A stretch of DNA of 64,000 bases from Mariniphaga sp. (GTDB lineage Bacteria; Bacteroidota; Bacteroidia; Bacteroidales; Prolixibacteraceae). Numbering within the stretch: the first letter of the stretch is position 1; the number at the start of each line of letters is the position of its first letter. A program made the position numbers and the translations under genes. Below are positions 9,563 to 18,928 of this stretch, one piece after another. The stretch is from contig JAGXGA010000019.1 of the NCBI GenBank assembly GCA_024636975.1, positions 62,001 to 126,000 on the forward strand. The letters are read 5' to 3'. The notes under the pieces were generated by a model. It saw only the letters and a list, made by a program, of their open reading frames with translations. It did not search any database and was not told the origin of the DNA.

Positions 9563-9589
9563 TTTCTTTCAATAAAAAACCTAATTTTG
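9563..9589 (+). promoter_or_regulatory. Candidate promoter of the LamG-SARP regulator gene
   Basis: TAATTTTG at 9582-9589 matches the Bacteroidota -7 consensus TAnnTTTG, with a weak TTTC at 9563-9566 about 15 bp upstream. Transcription would begin near 9596, about 40 bp before the ATG. The divergent 246-bp gap 9390-9635 is AT-rich and shows nothing else clear. Confidence 0.4.
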
Positions 9590-9635
9590 AACAGAAAATA
9601 ATGCAGGATTAAGACTCCTGCAATCTTAATATAAG

Positions 9636-12173
9636 ATGAATATAAGAACAAAATCAGAACGCATTTCAATCTATTGCCTCTTTTTCATCCTATTTACAGT
9701 TAGTGGAAATATAAGTGCAAAAGAGATTTCAGAGACCTCATTCCTGATAGCAGGAATGAATTCAAATAATATTGAAGAAAGGAGTTTTTGGAATTATCTT
9801 CAAAGAGATAATAATTCAGGCATTGCAATTAATCTTACGGAAAAAGAAAATAAAATTACACTAACCGGCAGTTTATATCCTGTTGAGGAATTCATTAGCA
9901 AATTGCACCAGATGATAACAAGCGACTCCTCAAAAGTTATTCCGGTGTTTATTAATTATAATGGTAATATAGCAGTGCTTGATTCTGTCATCAGTGAATC
10001 GGCTATTGCAGCCAATCTGTTTTATCTTCCCAGCGGTGAAGCGTGGCCTCCGGTTGATTACCTGGTTCAGTCAAACCGCAGGATTCTTTTTTTTATTTCT
10101 GAAAACTACTCCTCTCAGGGGCGTATGTTTCACCGTACAGCCGACTATATCCTCAGTATATCGGCCCCAGGAAATAATGTTCAGCCGGTGAGATCAAACC
10201 TGGAGCTGCTGATGATAAAAGATTTTGAAAAGTTACCGGTAAGTAAACCAATCACCAGCAACATCATGAACCTGGTACCAGATTATATAAACTTCCTGTT
10301 GGAAACCTGGACCAGGTATGGCAAAAGGCCTAACTTTATATTTGTAAATGAAGAGATAGTGGATTTTAATTTCATTATCTCCCAACTTAATTCGTTTATA
10401 TGGTTTAACGGAACAGTAAAAGGCTCAGGGAAGACATTCGAAAAGGTGTACTGGAAAAACCCCGAGATTTCAGTGACAGGAGGGCGTTTCAGCTTCCCCT
10501 ATCGCGGAGGGGAAGAACTTACTCTTACTCCTTTTGTTCCTGGTTACCGGATGACTCCCGAACAAATTATTGTAACTGGTGAAATGGAAGTTCCTGAAAG
10601 TTATAACATCATGGCTTCTTCCCTGGATTTGGGCGATGGTCTTACCGGAAGTTTCAACCTCGACAACCCTATTCAGAATAAGTTAAATCAATCATTGGAA
10701 TACAGTGGTGAGAATTATTCATTTGTACAGGATATTGAACGGGGCGCCGTTTTGAGGCTACCTGAAAATGCCAGTATTAATCTTAAGTCTCCTGAATTAT
10801 ACGGACTAAGAAACAGCAGCTTCAGTGTAAGTTGCTTTGTAAAATTCAGCGAGATCATGGAATTTGGCGATAATGCTGTTCTAGGCAATTTTGAAAGTGA
10901 ATATCGCAAAGGGCTTCATTTAATTTTGCGATCGGGGCACCCTTACTTTGGATTATGGGCCAACGATTACATTTCAGAAGAAAAGCTGAAACCAAATGTT
11001 TGGTATCACATTGTGTGGCGATATGTTATTGAAACAGGCGAACAGGCCATTTTCCTTAATGGCAGAAACATAGGAAGCTCTGAAGGGCACCCCCCATTCT
11101 CCGGAACCGGTGAAATTCATTTGGGAAGTGCACTTTCACAGGGGGCAAATCTTCGCGGATACATTAGTGATTTACATTTCTGGAACCGGCCGCTTGGCAC
11201 AGAGGAAATATCACGCCTCTCAATGAATGAGCCTGTTGAAATAAAGGAGACGGCTCAAACCTCATCTTTCTTCGAGAAATTCACCCCGGAAATGTTCATT
11301 ATCCTTCTTGTATTCTTTGTAATAATAACATCGGCAATGTTCCTGTTCCGAAGAAGAAAGCCGGTAGCAAAAAAGAATTCAATACTGCTCCCTGAGAAAA
11401 ATGCTGCTAATCAAATCGTATTATTTGGCGGCTTCCGGGCAACTGATAAGGAAGGAAATGAAGTTTCGGGTTTATTTACACCCAAGGTGAAGGAACTTCT
11501 GCTGTTTACACTGCTTGCAACATTAAAAAATGATATGGGTGCAGCGGTAAATGAAATCGATGAACAGCTATGGCCAAATATGGATGTCAAAAAGGTGAGT
11601 AATAACCGGGCTGTTACTTTAAATAAGCTTAGGAAAATACTTCAGCGAATGGAAGGATTGGAAATTGTTACCCAAAACAGTTTATTACTGACCAAATTCA
11701 ATAAACCTTTTTTCTGCGATTATATTGAAGCTTATAAACTTTGCCACATACCAGGTGGCATGAACAAAGTGCAGCTTGAAACTTTTTATATGCTCGTTGA
11801 AAAGGGGCAGTTTCTGAAGGGATTAAACTGGAGTTGGCTTGATGAAGTAAAAGGATACACAGGAAACCAGATAATTGATAACCTGCTGAAACTCGCCTTA
11901 ATTTACAAAAACGAAAAGAAACTTTCGGAAATTGAAACCATTGCCGGTATAATACTTGAATATGATGATTTAAATGAAGAAGCAGTATGGCTGAAAATAT
12001 GGTGTCTCCGCCAAAGGAATAACGGTCATCAGGCCAAATTCTATTTTGAATCATTCATTTCGAGATACAAGGAAACAATGGACGAAAACTTTACAATGAA
12101 TTACGATGAATTCAACAGGCATTTTGGCAATGTGTTGCAGGATTCTTCTTCAACGGTAAATACAAACACATGA
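9636..12173 (+). CDS. Membrane-spanning LamG/SARP-type regulator
   Basis: An 845-residue protein built as a one-component membrane sensor. Seen: a signal peptide (to about residue 28); an exported N-terminal region (about 30-330) that vaguely resembles a PLC-like barrel but lacks obvious catalytic histidines; a LamG/concanavalin-like jellyroll (about 350-540, with SVSCFVKF, WYHIVWRY, IFLNGRNIGSS and GYISDLHFWNRPL); one transmembrane helix (about 550-572) followed by RRRK; then a cytoplasmic winged-helix DNA-binding domain (about 595-665, FTPKVKELLL and NNRAVTLNKLRKIL) and a BTAD-like helical domain (about 720-835), the order found in SARP regulators. The exported part is inferred to sense a glycan or surface signal. 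It is translationally coupled to the next gene by an ATGA overlap. Confidence 0.7.
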   Translation: MNIRTKSERISIYCLFFILFTVSGNISAKEISETSFLIAGMNSNNIEERSFWNYLQRDNNSGIAINLTEKENKITLTGSLYPVEEFISKLHQMITSDSSKVIPVFINYNGNIAVLDSVISESAIAANLFYLPSGEAWPPVDYLVQSNRRILFFISENYSSQGRMFHRTADYILSISAPGNNVQPVRSNLELLMIKDFEKLPVSKPITSNIMNLVPDYINFLLETWTRYGKRPNFIFVNEEIVDFNFIISQLNSFIWFNGTVKGSGKTFEKVYWKNPEISVTGGRFSFPYRGGEELTLTPFVPGYRMTPEQIIVTGEMEVPESYNIMASSLDLGDGLTGSFNLDNPIQNKLNQSLEYSGENYSFVQDIERGAVLRLPENASINLKSPELYGLRNSSFSVSCFVKFSEIMEFGDNAVLGNFESEYRKGLHLILRSGHPYFGLWANDYISEEKLKPNVWYHIVWRYVIETGEQAIFLNGRNIGSSEGHPPFSGTGEIHLGSALSQGANLRGYISDLHFWNRPLGTEEISRLSMNEPVEIKETAQTSSFFEKFTPEMFIILLVFFVIITSAMFLFRRRKPVAKKNSILLPEKNAANQIVLFGGFRATDKEGNEVSGLFTPKVKELLLFTLLATLKNDMGAAVNEIDEQLWPNMDVKKVSNNRAVTLNKLRKILQRMEGLEIVTQNSLLLTKFNKPFFCDYIEAYKLCHIPGGMNKVQLETFYMLVEKGQFLKGLNWSWLDEVKGYTGNQIIDNLLKLALIYKNEKKLSEIETIAGIILEYDDLNEEAVWLKIWCLRQRNNGHQAKFYFESFISRYKETMDENFTMNYDEFNRHFGNVLQDSSSTVNTNT

Positions 12174-12949
12174 ACAAAAAAGTAACTCCTGAATTTGATG
12201 CTGTGGTTTTCGATTTGGATGGGGTCATTACAAGAACTGCAGTTACCCACACCAAATCATGGAAAAAGATTTTCGATGCATACCTGGAAGAAAAGGCTAA
12301 GGAAGACAATAAACCCTTTCGGGAATTTACACAGGATGATTACCTCACTTATGTTGATGGAAAACCCAGATACATGGGAGTCGACTCCTTCCTGAAGTCA
12401 AGAGACATTCACCTTTCATGGGGCAGCCCTGAGGATTCACCGACCTCAGAAACAGTTTGTGGTTTAGGCAACCGTAAAAACGAAGCCTTTCTCGAAACAT
12501 TGAAAAACGAGGGAGCTGAAGTTTATCAATCAACAAAAAAAATTCTATATGAATTGCAGGAAGCCGGTGTCAGGCTGGGGGTAGCCTCGTCGAGTAAAAA
12601 TTGTAAGGCAGTACTTGAAGCTGTAGGGTTGTTGTCATTATTTGAAGCCCGGGTCGATGGGGTTGTTTCAGCCGAGCTGAAACTTAATGGAAAACCTGCA
12701 CCTGATATTTTTACAAAAGCCTGTGAAATGCTTCATTCTGAACCCGCTCATTCCATAGTAGTCGAAGATGCCGTTTCAGGTGTTCAGGCCGGAGCCAAAG
12801 GAAAGTTTGGCCTTACCCTGGGTGTTGCCCGTAAAGGCAACGCCTCTGAACTCAAGCAGAATGGAGCCGATTATGTAATTACTGATTTTGAGGAAATTAA
12901 TGGAGTGAGCGAACTAAATGAACTTTTTATGAAATTCAGGACGAAATGA
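12170..12949 (+). CDS. HAD-superfamily phosphatase/beta-phosphoglucomutase-like
   Basis: A 259-residue cytosolic HAD hydrolase. Seen: motif I FDLDGV (nucleophile Asp15, Asp17), a long cap insertion, motif II GVASSSKN, motif III Lys in NGKPAPDIF, and motif IV VVEDAVSGVQAG. These match the beta-phosphoglucomutase/sugar-phosphatase branch. It starts inside the stop codon of the regulator gene (ATGA), so translation is coupled and the product may serve the same pathway. Its 3' end overlaps the convergent folK gene by 14 bp. The substrate is not readable. Confidence 0.85.
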   Translation: MNKKVTPEFDAVVFDLDGVITRTAVTHTKSWKKIFDAYLEEKAKEDNKPFREFTQDDYLTYVDGKPRYMGVDSFLKSRDIHLSWGSPEDSPTSETVCGLGNRKNEAFLETLKNEGAEVYQSTKKILYELQEAGVRLGVASSSKNCKAVLEAVGLLSLFEARVDGVVSAELKLNGKPAPDIFTKACEMLHSEPAHSIVVEDAVSGVQAGAKGKFGLTLGVARKGNASELKQNGADYVITDFEEINGVSELNELFMKFRTK

Positions 12950-13316
12950 CTTCCTGTACGCTCCTTCTCAAAAAATCGCGGGTATAATAATCCTTATCAA
13001 TTACTTTCCCGTTCCACACCACCATATCAAGATCCATGGTACGGGGACTGAATTTAGGTGCAGTGCGGTCACGTCCCAAAACATCTTCAACTTCCTTTAG
13101 CAAAAGATTTAATTCTTTCCTCCCCAATGGAGTGGCAATTTTTACCGCACCGTTGGTATAATCAGGCTGATCGACAATACCCACAGGCTTGGTCCGGATC
13201 ATTGGAGAAACTTTAATAATTTCAACCTTTCCAGCTAATATCTCCAGCATCCTGGGGATATTGACATCGGCATTAATATTTGATCCAATACCAATAATTG
13301 CAATGTTATTTTTCAT
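12936..13316 (-). CDS. folK: HPPK (6-hydroxymethyl-dihydropterin pyrophosphokinase), short form
   Basis: Transfers pyrophosphate from ATP to 6-hydroxymethyl-7,8-dihydropterin in folate synthesis. Seen: IGIGSNI at the N-terminus, VSPMIRTKPVG, and the HPPK signature DRTAPKFSPRTMDLDMV. ATG 13316 was chosen (126 residues), giving an 11-bp overlap with folX. It is shorter than the usual roughly 160 residues: the C-terminal segment with the HPR motif is reduced to YYTRDFLRRSVQEV. It is therefore a trimmed HPPK, and its activity is probable but not certain. Confidence 0.75.
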   Translation of the reverse strand: MKNNIAIIGIGSNINADVNIPRMLEILAGKVEIIKVSPMIRTKPVGIVDQPDYTNGAVKIATPLGRKELNLLLKEVEDVLGRDRTAPKFSPRTMDLDMVVWNGKVIDKDYYTRDFLRRSVQEVISS

Positions 13317-13668
13317 TTCTGCTTCTCTCCAGGGTGATAGAAACCGATTCAGCAAAACGTAAAGCATGAGGTTTATCTACTTCCACCTGTGCCCAATTAA
13401 CTTTGCTGTCTTCAAAAATAAGGTCGAGTATTTTTTGAGTAAGCACTTCCAATAAATTAAATCGCCCATCCTGTACCAAGGCAATCACTTTTTTTGTGAT
13501 CGATCTGTAATCCAGTATATCTTCCGGAACATCAGCCATAAGAGCATTATGTGCGATTTCGGTTTCGATTTCAAAGTTTATAACTACATCCTGTTTATTG
13601 ATCTGTTCTTCAGGATTAAACCCAATATAGGTCCTAAGCAAAAGGTTCTTAACTTTAATTCGTGCCAT
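13306..13668 (-). CDS. folX: Dihydroneopterin triphosphate 2'-epimerase / dihydroneopterin aldolase family
   Basis: A 120-residue T-fold pterin enzyme. Seen: IKVKNLLLRTYIGFNPEEQ, DVVINFEI, LDYRSITKKV, RFNLLEVLTQ and VDKPHALRFAESVSITL. The KNL-LRT-IG opening and DK-HALR-ADSVS-like ending resemble E. coli FolX (epimerase, tetrahydromonapterin branch) more than FolB (aldolase, which has a KPGA-type motif). The FolM-like gene 11 bp upstream supports the FolX reading. An aldolase role, or both, remains possible since such genes are often called folB in Bacteroidota. Confidence 0.7.
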   Translation of the reverse strand: MARIKVKNLLLRTYIGFNPEEQINKQDVVINFEIETEIAHNALMADVPEDILDYRSITKKVIALVQDGRFNLLEVLTQKILDLIFEDSKVNWAQVEVDKPHALRFAESVSITLERSRNEK

Positions 13669-13679
13669 AATTGTTAATT

Positions 13680-14408
13680 TTATGCGTTTTGCCCCAGGTT
13701 TTCCCCTCCATCAGCAAACAGAAGCTGCCCTGTCAGGTGACTGTTATTTAAAATATACTCCAAACTTTTTATTATTGGCTCCAATCCTACCGGCTTTCTC
13801 ATTGGTATATTTTTGGCAAGATCCCACAAATACTCATCGCTCTTATCTTCTGGTGCCAGGGTAACTCCCGGAGCAATTGCATTTACCCTGATATCCGGTG
13901 CAAACTCAACAGCTGCCATTTTTGTTACTTCCCACAATGCTTTTTTGGATAATGAATAGGCTGCGTAATTCGATTTATTGGCAGTGATGCGGGTATCTGT
14001 GAAATTTATAATGTTTCCTTTTTTGCAAAGAAGGGCGAAATCGCGCATCAAAAAAAAGGGAGCACGCAGGTTCACATCCATCTGTTCAGCGAAAAGCTGA
14101 TGATCGGTTTCCTTTATATATCCTGAATCAAACAATGAAGCATTATTAATAAGCAATTGAAATTCACCAACTTCAGACACCAGCTGAGGAATCAGTGATT
14201 CCACTTCACTCAAATTTGCCAGATTGGCCTCTACTGTCCAAAATCCCTGATCAGGATACCGTTCTTTCAACAACTTGCTAAATTCCAATGCTTCCGCCTC
14301 AGAAAAATTATAGTGAATAATCACATTCCAGCCATGCTCTGCCAGGTTTTCAGCCAGGACTCTTCCTATTCTTTTGGATGCGCCTGTTATCAATGCAGTT
14401 TTGTTCAT
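13680..14408 (-). CDS. folM: SDR pteridine reductase-like protein (FolM type)
   Basis: A 242-residue NAD(P)H short-chain dehydrogenase. Seen: TGASKRIGR at the N-terminus, where Arg replaces the usual Gly (the TGxxxRxG pattern known from pteridine reductase PTR1 and FolM), NNAS, the catalytic YSLSKK (YxxxK), and NAIAPG. These, together with the adjacent folX and folK genes, point to reduction of dihydromonapterin or a related pterin. It stands 11 bp before folX, so the three form one transcription unit. A generic SDR role is the alternative. Confidence 0.7.
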   Translation of the reverse strand: MNKTALITGASKRIGRVLAENLAEHGWNVIIHYNFSEAEALEFSKLLKERYPDQGFWTVEANLANLSEVESLIPQLVSEVGEFQLLINNASLFDSGYIKETDHQLFAEQMDVNLRAPFFLMRDFALLCKKGNIINFTDTRITANKSNYAAYSLSKKALWEVTKMAAVEFAPDIRVNAIAPGVTLAPEDKSDEYLWDLAKNIPMRKPVGLEPIIKSLEYILNNSHLTGQLLFADGGENLGQNA

Positions 14409-14496
14409 CTAAAAATTTGTTTAATTAATACATTAACTTTTTAAACGAAACAAAAACTCCATAAATAAGTTTGGACAAACCATAAAATCTATTTTT

Positions 14497-15933
14497 TCAT
14501 CGTGGACGGTACAATGCACGAGATGCATCAAAATCAGGATTCATATTACAGGTATCCTGTCCCATTTCAGTAATCCATTCATATAACCTGGATTTCATCT
14601 GTAAAGTCTTTTCAGGAAATTGTTCCGAAATATCCTTTGTTTCACTTAAATCAAGTGCGAGGTCATACAGCTCGGTTCTTCCCTTGGGAATGTAATTAAA
14701 ATTGTTCTCCTTTTCGATGTAATCTCCAAAAAACCAGATTAATTTATAATTCCCTATACGCATTACAGCACCTGGAGAAGCACCCCATTGCGGATCGTAA
14801 AGCGGAAGGTACCAAAAAAGTTCTCTTTGTTCAAATGTATCCCCATCGAGCAACGGACGTAAACTCTTTCCATCCAATATTATATTTTCAGCAAGATTGC
14901 CTCCGGCATAATCAAGCAGGGTAGGAAAAAAATCAATCACATGAACAGACTCGTTAATTTTAGAGCTCTCAATTGTTTCCGGCCATGAAACAATCAAGGG
15001 AACTCTGATCCCACCTTCATACGGAGACCCCTTCCCATGTCGTAAAGGCGCCTGCTCAAATTCTTTATCCACTCCACCGTTATCGGAGTAGAAAATCACC
15101 ATTGTATTTTTATCCAGACCCAGTTCCTTCAGTGCTTTGGTAAGCCTGCCTACCGAATTATCAAAATGATTGATTGCAGCCAGGTACGTCGCATTGTTCT
15201 GACCCTTTTCCGGGTAACCAAGGTCAATATATTTCCGGATCAGTGAATCGGGTGCCAAAACAGGACCATGAATGGTATGATGTGAGAGGTATATAAAAAA
15301 GCTGGTATCGCGTTTCTCCCTCATAAAACGGATGGCCTCTTCGGTTAGGAATTCAACCCCTTTGTCACCATAGCTTTGATATTCGGTAGGGTCGGCAACA
15401 GGATTCACGTAGTCGAATCCATAATGATGTTTGGCAGAATCTCTCAGATAAGTATAATATCCGTCGTTCTCATATGTACTAAGATGCCACTTTCCAAGTA
15501 ATGCAGTGGTATATCCGTTGTCCTTCATCATTTCTCCAAGTGTATAGGCTTCCCTGGGTAGATTCTCCAGATAATCAGGTTCCAGCAGCCGGGCATAAGG
15601 ATAATTATAGTATGGAACCACGTGCCACATTTTATTTCGGGCAGTATGCTGTCCGGTAAGCAATGAAGCCCGGGTTGGTGTACATTGTGGTGTTGCATAT
15701 GCCTGGGTAAACAAAACTCCGTTTTCAGCCAATGCATCAATATGCGGAGTTTTCATATAAGGATTTCCAAGACAGCTTACTGAACTCCAACCTAAATCAT
15801 CCATTAAGATTAACAGCACATTCGGCTTTATTTCTTCCACAGGTGCAGCAATGCACGAACAGCAGGTCAGGGCAACCGATGCAGTGAAAAGAGAGGAAAC
15901 AATAATACCTGTCTTCTTTGCTTCGATTTGCAT
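14497..15933 (-). CDS. Lipoprotein arylsulfatase, S1 family
   Basis: Type I sulfatase that removes sulfate esters, probably from polysaccharide. 478 residues. Seen: a hydrophobic leader with Cys-rich CCSC (lipobox region near residue 24-27), metal-binding LILMDDLGW, the FGly motif CTPTRASLLTG (Cys84 would be converted to formylglycine), GKWHLS, and FYSDNGG. It starts 6 bp after ribE, so it may be co-transcribed with vitamin genes, an odd neighbourhood. No sulfatase-maturing enzyme with intact catalytic residues lies in the window. Confidence 0.92.
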   Translation of the reverse strand: MQIEAKKTGIIVSSLFTASVALTCCSCIAAPVEEIKPNVLLILMDDLGWSSVSCLGNPYMKTPHIDALAENGVLFTQAYATPQCTPTRASLLTGQHTARNKMWHVVPYYNYPYARLLEPDYLENLPREAYTLGEMMKDNGYTTALLGKWHLSTYENDGYYTYLRDSAKHHYGFDYVNPVADPTEYQSYGDKGVEFLTEEAIRFMREKRDTSFFIYLSHHTIHGPVLAPDSLIRKYIDLGYPEKGQNNATYLAAINHFDNSVGRLTKALKELGLDKNTMVIFYSDNGGVDKEFEQAPLRHGKGSPYEGGIRVPLIVSWPETIESSKINESVHVIDFFPTLLDYAGGNLAENIILDGKSLRPLLDGDTFEQRELFWYLPLYDPQWGASPGAVMRIGNYKLIWFFGDYIEKENNFNYIPKGRTELYDLALDLSETKDISEQFPEKTLQMKSRLYEWITEMGQDTCNMNPDFDASRALYRPR

Positions 15934-15939
15934 AACCTT

Positions 15940-16551
15940 CTATTGATTGTATGAGTTCAATTTACTCAGGTACTTTCCAATAATATCAAATTCAATGTTA
16001 ACAACGGAACCTTCCTTAAAAGTATGGAAATTAGTGACATCATAAGTAAAAGGAATAATAGCCACCTGGAAAGAGTTGTCTTTAGAATTTACCACCGTCA
16101 GGCTGACTCCGTTCACTGTAACTGAGCCTTTCTCAACAGTCATGTAACCCTGTTTGGCTTTCTCAATATCGAAATCGTATTCAAAAGTGTAGTACCAGCT
16201 TCCATCGGCTTCCTGTACCTTCTTACAAATTGCAGTCTGATCGACATGCCCCTGAACGATATGCCCGTCAAGACGGCCATTCATCATCATGCTCCGTTCC
16301 AGGTTCACTTTAGAACCCACCTCAAGCAACCCCAGGTTCGATTTCAGCAAAGTTTCCTTTATAGCGGTAACCTTGTAAGATTCTGCTGTTTTATTCACCT
16401 CCACAACCGTAAGGCACACACCATTGTGCGAAAGGCTCTGATCCACCTTTAATTCATCGGCAAACGAACAGGTAAGGGTAAAATGAACATTTTCCCTGTC
16501 TTTTTCTATCGCTGTTACTGTTCCAAATTCTTCTACAATTCCTGAAAACAT
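15940..16551 (-). CDS. ribE: Riboflavin synthase, alpha chain
   Basis: Converts two 6,7-dimethyl-8-ribityllumazines to riboflavin and a pyrimidine. The 203-residue length is typical. Seen: the universal start MFSGIVEEFG, two lumazine-binding repeats with SHNGVCLTVVEV and VNGVSLTVVNS, and GHIVQGHVDQT. It lies 65 bp after cysS and 6 bp before the sulfatase gene on the minus strand. Confidence 0.96.
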   Translation of the reverse strand: MFSGIVEEFGTVTAIEKDRENVHFTLTCSFADELKVDQSLSHNGVCLTVVEVNKTAESYKVTAIKETLLKSNLGLLEVGSKVNLERSMMMNGRLDGHIVQGHVDQTAICKKVQEADGSWYYTFEYDFDIEKAKQGYMTVEKGSVTVNGVSLTVVNSKDNSFQVAIIPFTYDVTNFHTFKEGSVVNIEFDIIGKYLSKLNSYNQ

Positions 16552-16616
16552 AAAAGTTTAATGTTTAAAATTTAAAGTATAAAGTATTTTCGAAAATCAT
16601 TATCATCAGATGACAA

Positions 16617-18095
16617 CTACCCTTTCAGGCTCCATTCAAAACCTTCTTTGGTATCTTTTATCTCGATTCCAAGACTGTTTAATTCATTCCTTATCTTATC
16701 AGCAGTAGCCCAGTCTTTCCGGGTTTTAGCTTCAATCCGCAAATTAAGCAGAAAATCAACCACTCCCTTAAGAAGGCCGTCGTTCTCTGTTGATTCCTGT
16801 GTTTCCCTGAAAAGACCCAGAACGTCGAAAACAAAAACCTTAAAAAGTGATTTCAATTCATCCAGGCCGGCAGAATCAATCTGCTCCTGTCCATGGGCTA
16901 TTGAATTAATCATCCGCACCCCATCAAAAAGATGGGCAATGGCAACCGGACTGTTAAGATCATCATCCAGGGCGGCAAAACATTTTTCTTTCAGCCCTTT
17001 TACATCAACTGTGGAATTGCCTGAGGCAGGCAGTTTTTCTAGTGTATCAATTGCAGCCATAAGTCGTTCAAGCCCTTTTTCGGAAGCCTGGAGCGCTTCA
17101 TTCGAGAAATCGATGGTACTGCGATAATGCGCCTGCAAAATAAAAAAACGGATGGTCATGGGCGACCAGGCTTTGTCAAGCATTTCATGATTACCTGAAA
17201 ACAGTTGATCAAGGGTAATAAAGTTGCCGAGTGAACGTGCCATCTTTTGTCCATTAATCGTAATCATGTTGTTATGCATCCAGTAACGAACAGCTTCCTT
17301 TCCCTGGCTGGCTGTCGATTGAGCAATTTCACATTCATGGTGCGGAAATACAAGGTCCATTCCGCCTCCGTGAATATCGAAAACTTCACCCAGGTATTTT
17401 TTACTCATCGCCGAACATTCAAGGTGCCACCCCGGAAATCCTTCGCTCCACTTTGAAGGCCAGCGCATAATATGTTCCGGTGAAGCTTTCTTCCATAAAG
17501 CAAAATCAAACGGATTCTTTTTCTCATCCTGTCCTTCCAACTTGCGTGTATTGGACCTTACGTCTTCCAGGTTTCTTCCCGAAAGTTTACCATAATGATG
17601 CAATTTGTTGTACTTTTCCACATCAAAATACACCGAACCGTTCACTTCATAAGCAAATCCTTTTTGCAAAATCGAATCGATGTATTGCTGCTGTTCAATA
17701 ATATGCCCCGAAGCTGTGGGTTCGATACCGGGGGGAAGAACATTCAGCTGAGTCATATTCCGGCGAAAGGTATTCACATATTTCTGAACCACTTCCATAG
17801 GCTCGATCTGTTCTACCCGGGCTTTTTTAGAAATCTTGTCTTCACCCGATTCTTCTGCTTCATTTTCAAGGTGCCCCACATCTGTTATGTTCCGGACATA
17901 ACGCACCTGGTATCCCGAATACAAAAGGTACCTGAATAATAAATCGAATGTAATAAACGGACGGGCATGTCCAAGATGGGTGTCGCTGTATACAGTCGGG
18001 CCACATACATACAGGCCCGCCTTTCCCTCAACCAGTGGTATAAAAAGTTCTTTTTTACGGGATAGCGTATTGTAAATGACCAGTTGGTTTTTCAT
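16617..18095 (-). CDS. cysS: Cysteinyl-tRNA synthetase
   Basis: Class I synthetase charging tRNA-Cys. 492 residues. Seen: [16 protein letters not shown] with zinc ligand Cys31 and the HIGH motif HLGH at 40-43, further zinc-region residues in [10 protein letters not shown] and [11 protein letters not shown], and the KMSKS loop as KMARSLGNF. All core motifs are present. It sits between lspA and ribE on the minus strand. Confidence 0.97.
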   Translation of the reverse strand: MKNQLVIYNTLSRKKELFIPLVEGKAGLYVCGPTVYSDTHLGHARPFITFDLLFRYLLYSGYQVRYVRNITDVGHLENEAEESGEDKISKKARVEQIEPMEVVQKYVNTFRRNMTQLNVLPPGIEPTASGHIIEQQQYIDSILQKGFAYEVNGSVYFDVEKYNKLHHYGKLSGRNLEDVRSNTRKLEGQDEKKNPFDFALWKKASPEHIMRWPSKWSEGFPGWHLECSAMSKKYLGEVFDIHGGGMDLVFPHHECEIAQSTASQGKEAVRYWMHNNMITINGQKMARSLGNFITLDQLFSGNHEMLDKAWSPMTIRFFILQAHYRSTIDFSNEALQASEKGLERLMAAIDTLEKLPASGNSTVDVKGLKEKCFAALDDDLNSPVAIAHLFDGVRMINSIAHGQEQIDSAGLDELKSLFKVFVFDVLGLFRETQESTENDGLLKGVVDFLLNLRIEAKTRKDWATADKIRNELNSLGIEIKDTKEGFEWSLKG

Positions 18096-18167
18096 AATAT
18101 TAACTAAAAAGTAACAGGAGTTACAAAGTTAAAAAATATTGAAGCCTGTGGAAATCTTTCAATCCCT

Positions 18168-18854
18168 CTATTCTACCGGTTCAAAATCATCATTCTTCTT
18201 TTCCTCAACTTCTTCTGCATCATCATTGTCAGTGGCTTTTTCTTCCAACGTGTTAAATTCCTTTCTGAAGAATAAAAGAATAATGAAGATGCCAACTGTA
18301 ATTGATGAGTCGGCGATATTGAAGACCGGTCGGAAAAAGACAATGTCGTTACCACCCCAGAATGGAAACCAGCCGGGTAAGGTGAAGTCGATGATTGGAA
18401 AATAAAACATATCGACAACCTTTCCATGCAGGAAAGTGGCATATCCCCCGCCTTCAGGCAGAAAATCGGCAACCTGACCGTAACTGTGATTAAAAATCAT
18501 CCCATAAAACAAGCTGTCGATAATATTACCGATTGCCCCTGCAAAAATAAATGCAATGCATGCCAAAAAGCCAAAAGAAATTTCTTTATGCCGGGCAAGC
18601 CTGAAAAGGTACCAGCCAATGGCAACAACAGCCACAATACGAAACAGGCTCAGGAAAAGCTTGCCGTATTCACCGGCAAATTCGAAACCAAAAGCCATCC
18701 CGTTGTTTTCAACAAAATGGATAATAAACCAGTCCTTAAAAATTATAAATTCCTGTCCCAGCGACATATTGGTTTTGATCCATACCTTCAGCACCTGGTC
18801 GACAGCCAAAACAGAAATAATAATTGCAAGAAGCTTTTTTGTACGATTTTTCAT
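18168..18854 (-). CDS. lspA: Lipoprotein signal peptidase
   Basis: Inner-membrane aspartyl protease that removes signal peptides from prolipoproteins. Seen: four hydrophobic helices, the catalytic motifs GAIGNIIDS and FNIADSSI with the two aspartates, and VENNGMAFG. At 228 residues it is longer than the usual 150-170 because of a periplasmic loop and an acidic C-terminal tail rich in D and E (about residues 205-228). It lies downstream of ileS and the dksA-like gene, an order common in Bacteroidota. Confidence 0.93.
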   Translation of the reverse strand: MKNRTKKLLAIIISVLAVDQVLKVWIKTNMSLGQEFIIFKDWFIIHFVENNGMAFGFEFAGEYGKLFLSLFRIVAVVAIGWYLFRLARHKEISFGFLACIAFIFAGAIGNIIDSLFYGMIFNHSYGQVADFLPEGGGYATFLHGKVVDMFYFPIIDFTLPGWFPFWGGNDIVFFRPVFNIADSSITVGIFIILLFFRKEFNTLEEKATDNDDAEEVEEKKNDDFEPVE

Positions 18855-18928
18855 TTTAATAAAAAAAAACTCCCGGATGCTTCTGTCTCGAATTATCCGG
18901 GTAGTTTAAAGTCTTTAACCTTTTGAAA

